This document shows, piece after piece, positions 46,101 through 56,960 of a stretch of DNA of 64,000 bases (position 1 is its first letter; every line of letters starts with the position of its first letter). The position numbers and the translations under genes are program-made. The notes under the pieces were generated by a model, which worked only from the letters and a program-made list of their open reading frames with translations, did not search any database and had not been told where the DNA came from. Origin of the DNA: Gnetum montanum (lineage: Eukaryota; Streptophyta; Gnetopsida; Gnetales; Gnetaceae); assembly GCA_015680685.1 (NCBI GenBank), contig MNCI01018161.1:806454-870453 (forward strand), written 5' to 3'.

Positions 46101-48150
46101 CTAGTCAACTCAATGGTCATAAAAGAAAAGACATAATTATGTTGGGCTTGCTTAAGATTTTCTCTTGGATAGCCTTTTGACCTTGGGTGGACCCCATAAG
46201 ATGCCAACTAAATAAAGCATGAAAAATCCCAACATTCTAGGATTTAAGACCTCAAAAAAATTTTATACTGGAAAATTATGCTTAGCCAAGCATGTATGTC
46301 ATGGAACAAGTTATAGGCTTCAGCCATGAGAAAGCTACATCTTTGGCAGTCCATCCTTGATTCATGGTGGCTAATAGAGTTTCATTCCACACTAGAACCT
46401 TGGGCACAATTATCAAAAACCTCTAGGTGCTAGTAGATAGCTTGAAATAGCTCAAAACAATTATCCAAGGACTTTTATGTTGGTCATGTAGGAAAAATAT
46501 GCTAGCCAATGTATTTATGAGAGGATAAAATACTTAAATAAAATCTTGAGTGACATTCTAAATTGTCTCACCCTACCCTAATCCCTAGTTAGAGCCTTTG
46601 ATAGCCATGAAACCCCAATGTCAAGTCAAAAGGTATCGAAATTAGTCAAGCCTTGATTTTTACATTGTATGTATAGAGCATATACACTAGATAATTCATA
46701 GAAGCATAAAAATCATTAACAGGCTATCCTTTACCCTCCCATGCTATCCAAGAAACCTCATCTTAGCATAAAATCCTAGACACTAGTTTGGAAGCTCTGG
46801 GAAGTAGGAAAGGTAGTAGAAATAGGTTTACAAATCTAAATCTTGGATTTTTATGCTAGTAATATAGGATTTATATGTTCGATAGTGTATTGGCCAATAT
46901 AAAAATTGAGAACAATCCTTCTACTAGTTCAAATGACCTAAAAATACCTCATTCTAGTCAGCAAAACCTAACCACAAATATTAGTGAATTTATATATCTA
47001 GAAATGAAGTCGAATGACCCTTATAAATTGCCAAGAGTTAATTTTTATGTTGGGATTATAAGGTTTATATGTTGGCTAGTGTATAAATGGTTTGAATGAG
47101 AGCTTAGGCAAGCCTTTGATACTCTAGATTGCTCAATTTGAATGACAAAGCTTGGGACCTTGGAGCTAGAAGCTAGCTATAATTTAAAGCTATTTAGGCA
47201 TGGAAAGTTCAAGTTTCATCACTTTTATGGTGAGGCACCAAGAGAAATATGTTTTCTAGTGTATTATCTATCATAGAAACTATAGAAAAAACATTTTTTA
47301 ATCAATTTTGACCTAGAAAAAGTCATTTTCAACAATAAAACCTATGCGCTACTGTGGAAGCTTGATGTAGCCAAAATTTTAGATTTGAAAACTTCTGAAA
47401 CAATTATTCTAGCATAAATACATTAGGGGCTAGGATTTATACGTTAGTTAGCATATAAATTAGATTGTGGTAGTTGGTGATGACCTTATCAAGTCAAATG
47501 AACACTAAAGTTGACTTATCACTTCTCCTGAACCTCTACACTAATACTAGAAGGTCATAATACCCAAAAAACTAGATAAAACAAGCACATGAAAATAAAT
47601 TTTATAGGAAATACGTTGTGGTTTGAGGGGAAATACACTTGCAAACATTAAAAATATGAAGGCCAACATAAAAAGAATAAACTATGTTTTCCCTTCACTA
47701 AAAATGAGCTTAGAATGACCATTTATGATATCCAAACCCTTCTATAGGTCCTAAAAGCTATCGTGACAGCCCAGGAATGCCCAAGATTGAGTCTAGACCA
47801 CCTAGAAAACCACCTATCTCAATTTCATATGCTAGTATACCAATTCCCTAAATTGGCTAGCACATGGATACAATGTATGAAGGTTTGAACAAGTAGAACT
47901 TAGTTCAAGTTTGCTAATTATTATCCTTAGAGATTACCATAGGCACTATAATGATCCCATCTAGTCAAATAAGCCTTTCACCATGGCTTACTAAGGTCTA
48001 AGACTAGAAACATATGACCATGCTTAATCATATACTACCATACATTGCCTTCTTTGACCTTGTTTTACTATGTTTAAATAGTACTCAATCTTAGTTTTCT
48101 CTATCTTTGTAATATTTTACATTATTTAAAAATTTTATCATATAGGTACC
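46100..48150. other. Non-coding part of Tat-2 before pol
   Basis: No gag or protease motif was found. Pieces at about 46850, 47040, 47265 and 47430 combine TTTTTATG(C/T)T..GGA, TATA.G.TTATATGTT and CTAGTGTATAAA, resembling the U3 repeat units of the Tat-2 LTR. From about 48060 the sequence becomes T-rich and ends TTTATCATATAG at about 48145, just before the pol frame. This matches Tat-1 near 13660-13700 and could be the 3' end of an intron. Confidence 0.45.
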
Positions 48151-49900
48151 ACTTAATGTGCTTATGGTTGATGTTCAAGATTATAGGATGGAAACTTGGG
48201 TGTAATTTGGGTGTAATTTAGGTCACCTCTGAGCCTGAGTGGACCTTATGATGATGTTGAGTGAGCCATTGACCTTGATTACATAGATCTTGAGCTTGAG
48301 AGCATGGTCAACTACATAGCCTTTATAGAAAAACCTCTTGAATGACATGAACATATAGTTAAAACCTTTGATCTTGAGGTTGTTGATATCACTAAAGACT
48401 CTTTAGCTAAGGTTCTAGTCACAATACATAATGGTGAGGAAAAAACACTAAATTTAAGTTCCTCACTTGAACTACAATGATCTCAAGACATCAACAAGGT
48501 TCTTCATGATAACATTAAGGTATTTGCCTAGTCATGTGAAGATATGATAGGTATTGATCAATTCCTAGTTCAACACAACATTATACTTGACGCTAGTATT
48601 AAATGAGTTAAGAAAAAGTTTCATAAAATTAGACCAAATCTAGCCTTGATAGTTCATGAAACTTTACCAAGATGGTTTAATTCAAGTTTTCAACTACGTT
48701 GATTGGATATCCAACATAGTGGTGGTTCCTAAAAAAATGGAAGTATACATATTTGCATCAAGTTTTAAGAATTAAATAATGTAAATATTAAAGATGATTT
48801 CTCTTTTCCTAATATTTACCAACTCATTGATACTATGGCTGGACATGCCTTATTTTCCTTCATGGATGGGTTTTTAAGATACATCTAAGTTACGATCAAC
48901 CTAAAGCATTAAATTTACATGACCTTCATGAACCCTTGTAGAATATTTTGTTGTATCATGATGACATTCAATCTAAAGAACACAAGTTAAATCTATCAAC
49001 AAGCTATGATTTATATATTTAGTGACTACATGATAGGGTTACATAATGATTAAATGGATGATATAGTAGTCAAATCCAAAGTGGCCAATGACTATGCACA
49101 TGACCTTAACTTAGTACTTAAAAGACATCTCAAATACAAACATAGACTCAATCCTAGGAAGGATACCTTTCTTGTTAAAATTGGTAAAATGGTTGATTTC
49201 ATAGTGCCTAACGTAGGGATACATGTCGATCTTGATATGGTTTAGGCCTTAACCAACTTGGAAGCACCTACTAACCTTAAGGATCTTTGGGAACTACAAG
49301 GTAGATTGCAATTCATGTGTACATTCATCGCAAGGCTTATGTATAAGCTACAAGCCATGCAATGCTTACTTAAGAAGGGAGTTCACTATGAATGGACTAC
49401 CCAATGCCAAGAAGCCTTTGACAACATTAAGCAAGAGTTAGTCCAATTACCCACTATGTATCTACTAGAAAGGATAAACCTTTTTACATCTGCCATGCAA
49501 TCTCCTATGCATCCATTTCCTCTCTACTCTATCAAAAATGAGATGATGATGTAGAACTACCTATTTAATACTTGAGTCATGCATTAATAGCCTATGAGAC
49601 TTGATACACAGAGTTTGATAAGTATGGTCTAGTGTTAATATTATCCTTGAAGAAGTGGAGATACTACCTCTTTAGGAGTCAAGTAAAAGTTATATGCAAA
49701 GAAAATGTATTAAGAGTCATAAAAACCTATGAAAGTAGCTAAATAGCTTGGTGGAAGGTCCTAATAGCTAAGTTTGACTTGCATTATATCTTCCAAGCCT
49801 TAACAAGGATCAAGCTATTGCCATACAACTCATAGTTTTCTTTGTTGAAGACAATACAACCATAGATTTTGAATTTCCTGATGAGCACATTAATATTATT
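48150..49900 (+). pseudogene. Reverse transcriptase and RNase H of Tat-2
   Basis: It is collinear with Tat-1. After a pre-RT linker, RT shows IRPNLALIVHE-like sequence (about 48630), NIVVVPKK (about 48715), LFSFMDGFL (about 48850), MDDIVVKSK (49054-49080, catalytic Met-Asp-Asp, with a stop just before it) and HRLNPRKDTFLV (about 49140). The connection and RNase H start in the open frame 49258-49554 (LKDLWELQGRLQFMCTFIAR, KKGVHYEWTTQCQEAFDNIK). A frame change follows and the end of RNase H is poor. Stops are spaced more widely than in Tat-1. Confidence 0.85.
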
Positions 49901-50340
49901 AATGAGGTACCTCAGAGTTACCAAGCTATCATGCATCTTGATGAGGCTTTAATCACCAATGAGGCTAGTGCTATTACCATCTTAACATCACCTTTTGGTG
50001 TAATTCAACCTTTCATTTACCATTTTTAATTTCCATGTACCAACAATGTGGTAGAGTATGAAGGACAAATCAATGAAATGATGGTAGCTCATAGCCTTGG
50101 AATCAAATGCCTAATGATAAAAGATGAGTTGTAACTTGTGATTAACTAAGTAACTAAAGTTTATGTATCTAAAGACAAACATTTTCAACCTTATTATAAC
50201 CTAGATAAGAAGCTAATGCAACAATTTATAGATGTTGACCTTCAATATATACCCCAAACCAAGAATACCTTTGCTGATGCCATTATGATTGGTCCTAAGT
50301 ATGATGCGAGATGTGTTTACTAAGTTACCTTCTTTAATAG
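49900..50340 (+). pseudogene. Second (archaeal-type) RNase H of Tat-2
   Basis: QAIMHLDEALITNEASAITI (about 49920-49985) has the first Asp, with Glu in place of the following Gly. PCTNNVVEYEGQINEMMVAH and SLGIKCLMIKDEL (about 50035-50130) carry the Glu of Y-E and a changed GDS motif (KDE). VDLQYIPQTKNTFADAI (about 50235-50285) ends the domain, then the frame shifts. It is the same extra domain as in Tat-1 at 15480-15900. Confidence 0.82.
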
Positions 50341-50499
50341 AGAACTATGCTCTTTCCATCATGCAAAACATTGAAGTCATATCTATAGCAATCACTGATA
50401 ATGTTCCTACAAAGAAGTGCTATGACAATATCAATTTTTACCTAATGCATGTTCAAACTTCCTAGAACTTAACTGCCTCTCAAAAGAACACTATACATA

Positions 50500-52085
50500 A
50501 AAGGTCAAAAAAATATGTTGGTGTAGCTGATAACACACTATGTCAAAGGTCCTATGATGACATATAATTATTATGCTTGGACAAAATTGAAGCTCACAAA
50601 GCCCTTAAGAAATTTCATGAAGCTATATATGGAGGACATATATGACCTAGATCCATGTCTACAAAGATTAGGTGATTAGGATACTATTGGTCATATATGG
50701 AAAGTGACTACCTATAGAATGGTAAAACTTGTGATACCTATCAAGGGCATAATAACTTAATATACATTTCACCAACTAAGTTACACACTAATAAGATAAC
50801 CTAACAATTCAAACAATGGAGAATTAACATTATTTGATCTATAATGCCTAAGTCTTTCGAACAACATAGCTTTATCATCATTTCAACAAAATATTTTACA
50901 AAGTCAATTAAATCTATTCCTTTAAGAAGGACAACATCTCAACAAGTCTATAAATTCATACTAGATAACATGGAAGCCCATTTTAGAATACCTCTAACCA
51001 TATTCATTGAAGCTCACAAAGTCTCTAAGCAAGTTCATGAAGCTATATATGGAGGACATATATGACCTAGATCCATGTCTACAAAGATTAGATGATTAGG
51101 ATACTATAGGTCCTATATCGAAAGTGACTACATATAGAATGGTAAAACTTGTGATACCTATGAATGGCACAATGACTTAATACACATGTCACCAACTGAG
51201 TTACACACTATTAAGATAACCTAACCATTCAAACAATGGAGAATTAACATTATTGGATCTAGAATGCCTAAGTCTTTTGAAAAACATAGCTTTATCATCA
51301 CTACAACCAAATATTTTACAAATTCAATTGAATCTATTCCTCTAAGGAGGAAAACATCTCAAAAATTCTATAAATTCATACTAGATAATGTGGAAGCCCA
51401 TTTTAGAATACCTCTAACCATATTCATAGAGAATGGACCATAGTTTAGTAGCTAAGAAATGCAATCTTTTTTTCAATAACTAAGCATTAAGCATTCATTT
51501 TCATCACCATACTATCCTCAAGGTAATGAAGAAGTTGAAGCAAGAAACAAGGTCATCATAAAGTTGCTCAAAAAGATGCTAAAAACATTAGATGCTAGTG
51601 GCATGAGAGGCTTGTCCATGCACTTTGGGCCTATAAGACTACCTTTTAAATTGCAACTAGTGTCACCCCATATAGCCTTATTTATAGATCAGAAGCTATT
51701 TTTCATCTTGAATTATATGCTCAATTTTCAAGAGTATCTCTATCTAACTTCGTCAATGATGAGAAGAATCAAGAACTACATCCCATTGATCTCAATTTGG
51801 TAAAAGAGTAGAGAATACAAATTCTTGCTCACATTGAATGGTACCAATAGAGGTAGAAGCAAAAACATCATCATAATATAAATATATGAAAGATCAAGAA
51901 AGGAAATCTAGTTCTCAAGGCCATTTGTGAACATGCATAGAACTTCTCAACAAATTAGGAAGGACCTTTCCTGGTTACCAGATCCTATGACAAAGACACA
52001 TTTACATTGGTAGGCATGGATAGCAATGAATTGGCCAATAAAGTCAACCATTCTCATCTTAAATCCTATTATATCTAACATATTT
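50500..52085 (+). pseudogene. Integrase of Tat-2, with internal tandem duplication
   Basis: The zinc-binding part reads FHEAIYGGHI, GYYWSYMESDYL and TCDTYQGHNN, with the second Cys changed to Tyr. The core reads FKQWRINIIGSRMPKSFEKH-like sequence, TTKYFTNSIESIPLRRKTSQ and IPLTIFIENGP (second unit), where the second catalytic Asp is Glu. SPYYPQGNEEVEARNKVIIK (about 51500-51565) retains the catalytic Glu region. The segment from just before the zinc region through the second catalytic motif is present twice in tandem (50586-51425). The tail shows KIKKGNLVLKAI and GPFLVTRSYDKDTFTLVGMD to about 52075. A functional protein is not possible as arranged. Confidence 0.82.
50586..51425 (+). repeat. 420-base tandem duplication within Tat-2 integrase
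   Basis: Unit 1 is 50586-51005 and unit 2 is 51006-51425. The offset is exactly 420 bases at both ends checked (ATTGAAGCTCACAAAG at 50586 and 51006; ATGCCTAAGTCTTT at 50844 and 51264). The copies differ at scattered bases. The junction lies at TATTCATTGAAG within a short shared ATT(C)A. 420 is a multiple of three, so the open frame 50844-51065 runs through the junction. Confidence 0.92.
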
Positions 52086-52089
52086 TCTT

Positions 52090-53178
52090 GTAGCCTTTTC
52101 ATTATAGATATGGATAAATGATTAGAATATATGGTCCTTATAATCCATAACTAGTGAGACTAAATGAAGTCCATCTTTCTCCTTCCTTCTCTTTCTTTAT
52201 CTGGCATGACAAATGAACTCCTAACTATGCAAAAGTTTTTACACATGATACAAATCTCTCAATTATGTATCATTAGTAGCCTATGTTGGCATGTAGTTCA
52301 TTGGTTATCTTGCATGGCCTTATGCAATTTATTGTAATAACATGTATTCTTTATCCTAATATATTGTTCTTTTGGAGTTTTCTTTGTAGGATGAAGTCTA
52401 AAGTCATCATGATGGTGCAACTCATTGCAACAACAATTTACCATGTGACCTTGATGCATGAGATTTGGAAAGCTTGTCCTGTTGCATCAAAAGTACTTGT
52501 CTCATAACACTTCCATTATCCCTTTCAAGCCATGATTCCATAGCCCAATTACAACCTTCTTCATGCTCACAAAAATGGTGACCTATATTTGAAATTCATG
52601 CATTGTGTCCATGTAACATCTCCTTTTTATGCTCCATTATCAAGTTCATTGAATGTAATAAATCTCATTCAATGGGAAAACCAAACTATGTTCATCCTTG
52701 GTAATGAAATCCAATGAAGGTTTTAACTCTTAAAAAAATAAAAATGGGAAAGCAAATTATCTAAGAATAATAAAGGTCAATGAAGCTTAAAAGTTAGATC
52801 AATAGCTTCAAAGAAGCCAAGGGAGGAGCCTAATGGCCAATGAAGCCTTAGGGTAAAGTGTTGGTTCCACTAACACATTACCAATTAATTAATACTTTGA
52901 AGCACAAATTGCAAAGATAACATTGATTAACAAACATGACATTGCCATATCATAACCATGATGTCAACATTTAGAATTCATTTTTAACCCATGTGACCAT
53001 ATCCCAATAGCTAATATGACTTTTATCTTATCTCAAACCTATATCATTCCATCATAACCTTATCTCATCATCACAAGTACTCTTTGGCATGTTTTGATAA
53101 CTACATAAATGTCAATGATGGACCTATGATGGTGTTTTGCATTTTTTATCAATATTTCTTAGATTAATCCTCAAAAAA
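52090..53178. other. 3' non-coding region of Tat-2
   Basis: About 1.1 kb between integrase and the polypurine tract without recognisable protein. Close to the tract, GATGGTGTTTTGCATTTTTTAT and ATTAATCCTC are shared with Tat-1 (17430-17480) and, on the other strand, Tat-3 (59498-59555). Confidence 0.55.
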
Positions 53179-53196
53179 TCAACAAAGAGGGGCTAA
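53179..53196 (+). other. Polypurine tract of Tat-2
   Basis: TCAACAAAGAGGGGCTAA directly precedes the 3' LTR start TGAAACATC. It is the least decayed of the three Tat copies in the window. Confidence 0.75.
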
Positions 53197-54379
53197 TGAA
53201 ACATCACAAATAAAATTCATGTTCAAACCTATAATCAAAATTCATTGTAATTTGGTGGACAAATAATGGTAGATACAATTGCCTTATTTTCCAAAAATCT
53301 AGTATTGTAACCTTCATCACTAAAATAGAGGTAGTATTCTTATTGTAAAATTTGAAATTTGTAGTCCACATGCAACAAATCTCACTCACAACTTATGAAG
53401 GCTTAAAATAGCTTCATAAGTTATGAATGCCTCATCTTCTAGCTTGGAAAAGCTATAGTTTTCATATACCTAGGCTTGGGAAGGTTGAAAATGCCTTGCA
53501 ACTAAATTTGACATTTCTCAATTTTTATGTTGGGGCACCTACACAACTAGCATATACAACTTTTGCTTTGGATTCTTATGCTAAGCCTTGAATTTTATGT
53601 TGGGACACCTACAAAGCTAGCGTATAAAATTTTGGTTTTGAGTTTTATGCTAGACCTTCAATATTTATGTTGGGAAACATATGTAGATAGCATAAATAGC
53701 ATAAAAGCATCAAAATATGATAAATATGTTGTTAGGTGTTGCCTTGAAGACATAAAAAATTTGGAGCAATCTATTTGTAATCATGGTAGAAATTTATAGC
53801 AATGGATTAGACACCTAATGACCTATTTTAACTAGAGTTGATCACATTGAATGGACTTTCAACAATTTACATTTAGGCTAAACAAGAATACTTTCAAAGG
53901 AATGTAGATTATCCAAAAGTCCATATCCATTCTTCCACCTACAATGCAAATCCCAATGAGAAAGAAACTATCGACGAGCTTGAGGTGTAGAACATCAAGA
54001 ACCATTGATAGTAGAGCTTACTATAGAGCACATCCTTCTAGCTAACTCAGGTTTCAAGCATTATTCCCTTGGCTCTTTGTGCCTTTAAAGCATAAAAATT
54101 TGTATTAGATAAACTTTGTGTTTGTGAACAATTTTATTATTTTAATAAAATGTTCATAGTTTCAGTTATTTATTACAAATTTATTCTCTATTTATCTATG
54201 GTTAATTTGTATTTGAGATTACATTTTGTTCCCATTGTTAACAAATCATAAGTTTGTGGGTGATCAGCAAGACCATCTAGGGTACTTCATATCCTTTTCT
54301 TGAGGCCCATGGATTCAAAGTCAAACTATTTTGTCTTGAGATTTTTGGCCTTATAGCATTGAATTTTTCAAGTACTATA
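53197..54379 (+). repeat. 3' LTR of Tat-2
   Basis: This 1,183-base LTR is collinear with 40828-42043, starts TGAAACATCACAAA and ends TACTATA. It is followed by ATGTG, the target duplication, and then X's RT. U3 repeat units with TTTTATGTTGGGACACC and AGCTAGCGTATAAAATTTT lie at 53520-53690. Confidence 0.87.
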
Positions 54380-54384
54380 ATGTG

Positions 54385-54960
54385 TAGATGATAGGAAACT
54401 TAATTAATTCAATGTAATAAAAAATATGATTTTCATTTACCATACACAGGTAAAATTATAAAAAGATTAGAAGGACATAAATATTATTGTTTCTTTGATA
54501 GGTTTAGTGGTTATAATCAAGTTTTCATAACTTGAAAAGATCAATAAAATATATCTTTTACTTACCCTTATTACATTGTTACAAATTGATATATGACTTT
54601 TGGTCTTTGTAATATGTCAACTTATTGACCTTTTGATATGTCAAAACCTTAAGAAAAATGGAAAACAAAGAATGTTTTTTGTGGATAATGTGTTCATAGA
54701 ACATGAACAAGAACTTTAGATTAAGTCTAAGCACTTAAGGAAAATGAGATCTACAACATATTGATAAAGTAAGGATCTAATGATCCAATATGAGAATATT
54801 AATGAGTATGGACTGAAACTAAATACTACAAACCAAATGAAGATGCCCCAAGGATTGGAAAGAAGCGAAATTAATGAGAGAAAGCCTCTAGAACCAAATT
54901 TCAAGATTTAAAAATACATTTACAAGAAATAGAATATGTCTTTACTGAGAATAAAAAAAT
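54385..54960 (+). pseudogene. Element X, central RT fragment
   Basis: This continues the RT interrupted at 40827. CVDDRKLN overlaps the duplication, then IIKRLEGHKYYCFFDRFSGY followed by NQVFIT (about 54455-54530, with the first catalytic Asp) and MTFGLCNMSTY (about 54593-54625) follow in a shifted frame. A weak VFIEHEQEL and NEYGLKLNTTN (about 54690-54840) may represent the thumb; the Y-x-D-D box is not preserved. The fragment ends where the copia LTR begins. Stops and frame changes are frequent. Confidence 0.75.
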
Positions 54961-54979
54961 TCATAGGAATATGCCTCTA

Positions 54980-55896
54980 AGAAATAGTAGAATTCTCCAT
55001 CTAAAAAAAAAGACATCTCCCTAGAGATGTCTCTATGGAGATGTCTCACTTCAGAACAAGATATATCTTTAGAATTGATGTAGAGATCAGGTAGACATCT
55101 CAACTTCAAAGAAGACATCTACACTAGCCATTGGGTAGCGATTGCACAAATTTTGAGGTATTTTCAGAAACTCTAAAGCTATAAGAAGACATAAAAATCT
55201 TGAGAATTGTGCAAGTGTTATTAACATCAAAGTGATTGTTGTCTAATCTATGCCCTTATACTCTTGTCCTTCATTATCACATCATTTTCTTAGTTCTATG
55301 GTATTTGTATATTGAATTGAGCTTCAATGATAAGGATTTGTAACTTTAGTTACATTCTTTTCTTGTATCTTTTATTTTTCTTATTGTCCTATAGGGTTGA
55401 TATGCTTCTTGTGAGAAGGAATCTATATTGATCTTGTTAGGATCTTACAAGATCAAGTGATTTTATAGTGCCAAAACACTCCAAAGTGAAGCTCAATTTC
55501 GTAAAGGTTGTGGAATCCTTAAAACCACATTCTAAGCTTGTTGAGTTATTATGAGGTTGAGTGGATTCACTATGATTAAGCATTCCAATGTAGAGATTAG
55601 TGCTTGTATAGGATGTGATGTGCTTCAAACCATATTTTGAGCTTGTTGGGACCTTGCAAGATTGTGGTATTTTAGTGAGAAGAAAACTTTACAATGGAGC
55701 TCAAATCTTGTAAATATTGTGCTGCCCTTCACACCATTTTAAAGAAACAAATTCCAAAGGCGTGCATAGATTTTACCCTCTAAGTGTTTATGTACCCAAG
55801 TTATAGAATAACATAAAATTTATCATTCTTTTTGGTGACTATAACAATTTTAATTGGGGAACTTATTCAACCCTCCTTCTAAGTTCTCAATCCTCA
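54980..55896 (+). repeat. 5' LTR of copia element Y (left end approximate)
   Basis: The right end is set by ...ATCCTCA, AG spacer, then the primer site. Near the left end are several AGACATCT/AGATGTCT copies, including the perfect pair GACATCTC (55012-55019) and GAGATGTC (55024-55031), probably U3 regulatory repeats. From 55400 to 55720 the motif AAGCTTGTTG(G/A)...GAGGTTGAGTGG and GTAAAGGTTGTGG recurs at about 90-base intervals; these are shared with the partial LTR at 19736-20240. Confidence 0.65.
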
Positions 55897-55898
55897 AG

Positions 55899-55910
55899 TG
55901 GTATCAGAGC
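55899..55910 (+). other. Primer-binding site, initiator Met-tRNA
   Basis: TGGTATCAGAGC is the standard plant primer site complementary to the 3' end of initiator methionine tRNA. It lies two bases after the LTR end CA. Confidence 0.92.
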
Positions 55911-55929
55911 TCAGCACTCCCAATTTTGG

Positions 55930-56960
55930 TCATAACAATTTAGGAGTGAACAATGAAAGAAGGATCATACATCAAGTCATCAATGTTAAATGGGATCACC
56001 TTCAAATGCTAGAAGACTTAATGCAAAAAAATTTTATGTTCGTGAGGTTCATAGTTTTGTTATTCATCTTGGATGATTGCACTAAACTCATCAACAAAAT
56101 TATATGTAGCAAAGGTAAAACATGTTGTAAGAAATCTAACCTATCAAATTTTGATACCATTTCTATGGAATGATGGGTATGTGGTAGAAGAGGCCATATG
56201 ACATCAAAGTACCTCTAATGCTTATAGGTTACAAAGGAAAGAGTATAGTAAAGAATGGAGAAGAAGTAATATCTATACAAGTTGGGATGACATAGAGGAA
56301 ACAACATAAGAAGATAAGAAGGAAAACATTATCTACACTAGCTGGGATAATGGAGAACAAAGTGAGAAAAAGGTAGATAATACTACAAAGGACTCACACC
56401 TCATCTACATGGCTCTCATAGATGACGATGATAGTCTCTTTGATGATGATCAATTTAAAACTGATGAAGAAAGAGATGATATTTTATGTAAGGAACTTAT
56501 ATATTTCAAAAACTTTGTATAAAGTTGAATAAGAAACTAAAAATCAAGTATCAATATATTTCTTAATCAAATAAAAATATTTTAGATGTCAAAATAGGAA
56601 CCTAAAACCTAAGGGCTAAGAATGAAAAACTAACCGTGTATTATGAGCAAATTACAAAAGAACTTGTAGATGCTAAATTTATAAATGAGAGTATGGTCAA
56701 AGAAAAGGAATCTCTTTGATAGTTCTTGGACAAGGAAGAAGTCCAAATGACAAAAGTGAACTAGGATGTTGTCAATAAGAACAAGCATCTACAACAACCT
56801 CATTTGAACAAGAGAGCACTTTAAAGATTGAGGTAACCACTAGCACTACAAGTAACCATAAGGTAACTCCAAGGTTTAACAATTTTAACAAAAGGTTTAG
56901 GTGTTTTTACTGTAATATATTTGGACACAAGAAATGGAATTGTAATATAAAGTTTTATCA
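55930..56960 (+). pseudogene. gag of copia element Y
   Basis: Coding-like sequence starts shortly after the primer site. At 56320-56520 an open segment reads YTSWDNGEQSEKK, HLIYMALIDDDDSLFDDDQF and EERDDILCKEL. This is the Asp-rich region ('W-D...ICFMA') found in the gag of some plant copia elements. A helical, Lys/Glu-rich part (KEKESL and neighbours) follows with frameshifts. A perfect zinc knuckle, C-x2-C-x4-H-x4-C (CFYCNIFGHKKWNC), lies at 56902-56943. Normally it precedes the protease, which is not found. Several stops are present. The 91-codon frame 55898-56173 has no familiar motif. Confidence 0.65.

Larger units (their letters stand above)
40828..54379 (+). mobile_element. Tat-type element Tat-2, gag-less, with antisense gene remnant
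   Basis: LTRs at 40828-42043 and 53197-54379 start TGAAACA and end in ...TATA (probably CA originally). They are flanked by GTGTG (40823-40827) and ATGTG (54380-54384), a 5-base target duplication with one G/A change, inside X's RT. The internal part has a leader, then about 5 kb without any gag or protease (holding the FCP1-like remnant on the minus strand), then RT, RNase H, archaeal-type RNase H, integrase, polypurine tract and 3' LTR. Without gag it could only have moved with proteins from a related element such as Tat-1. Confidence 0.88.
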
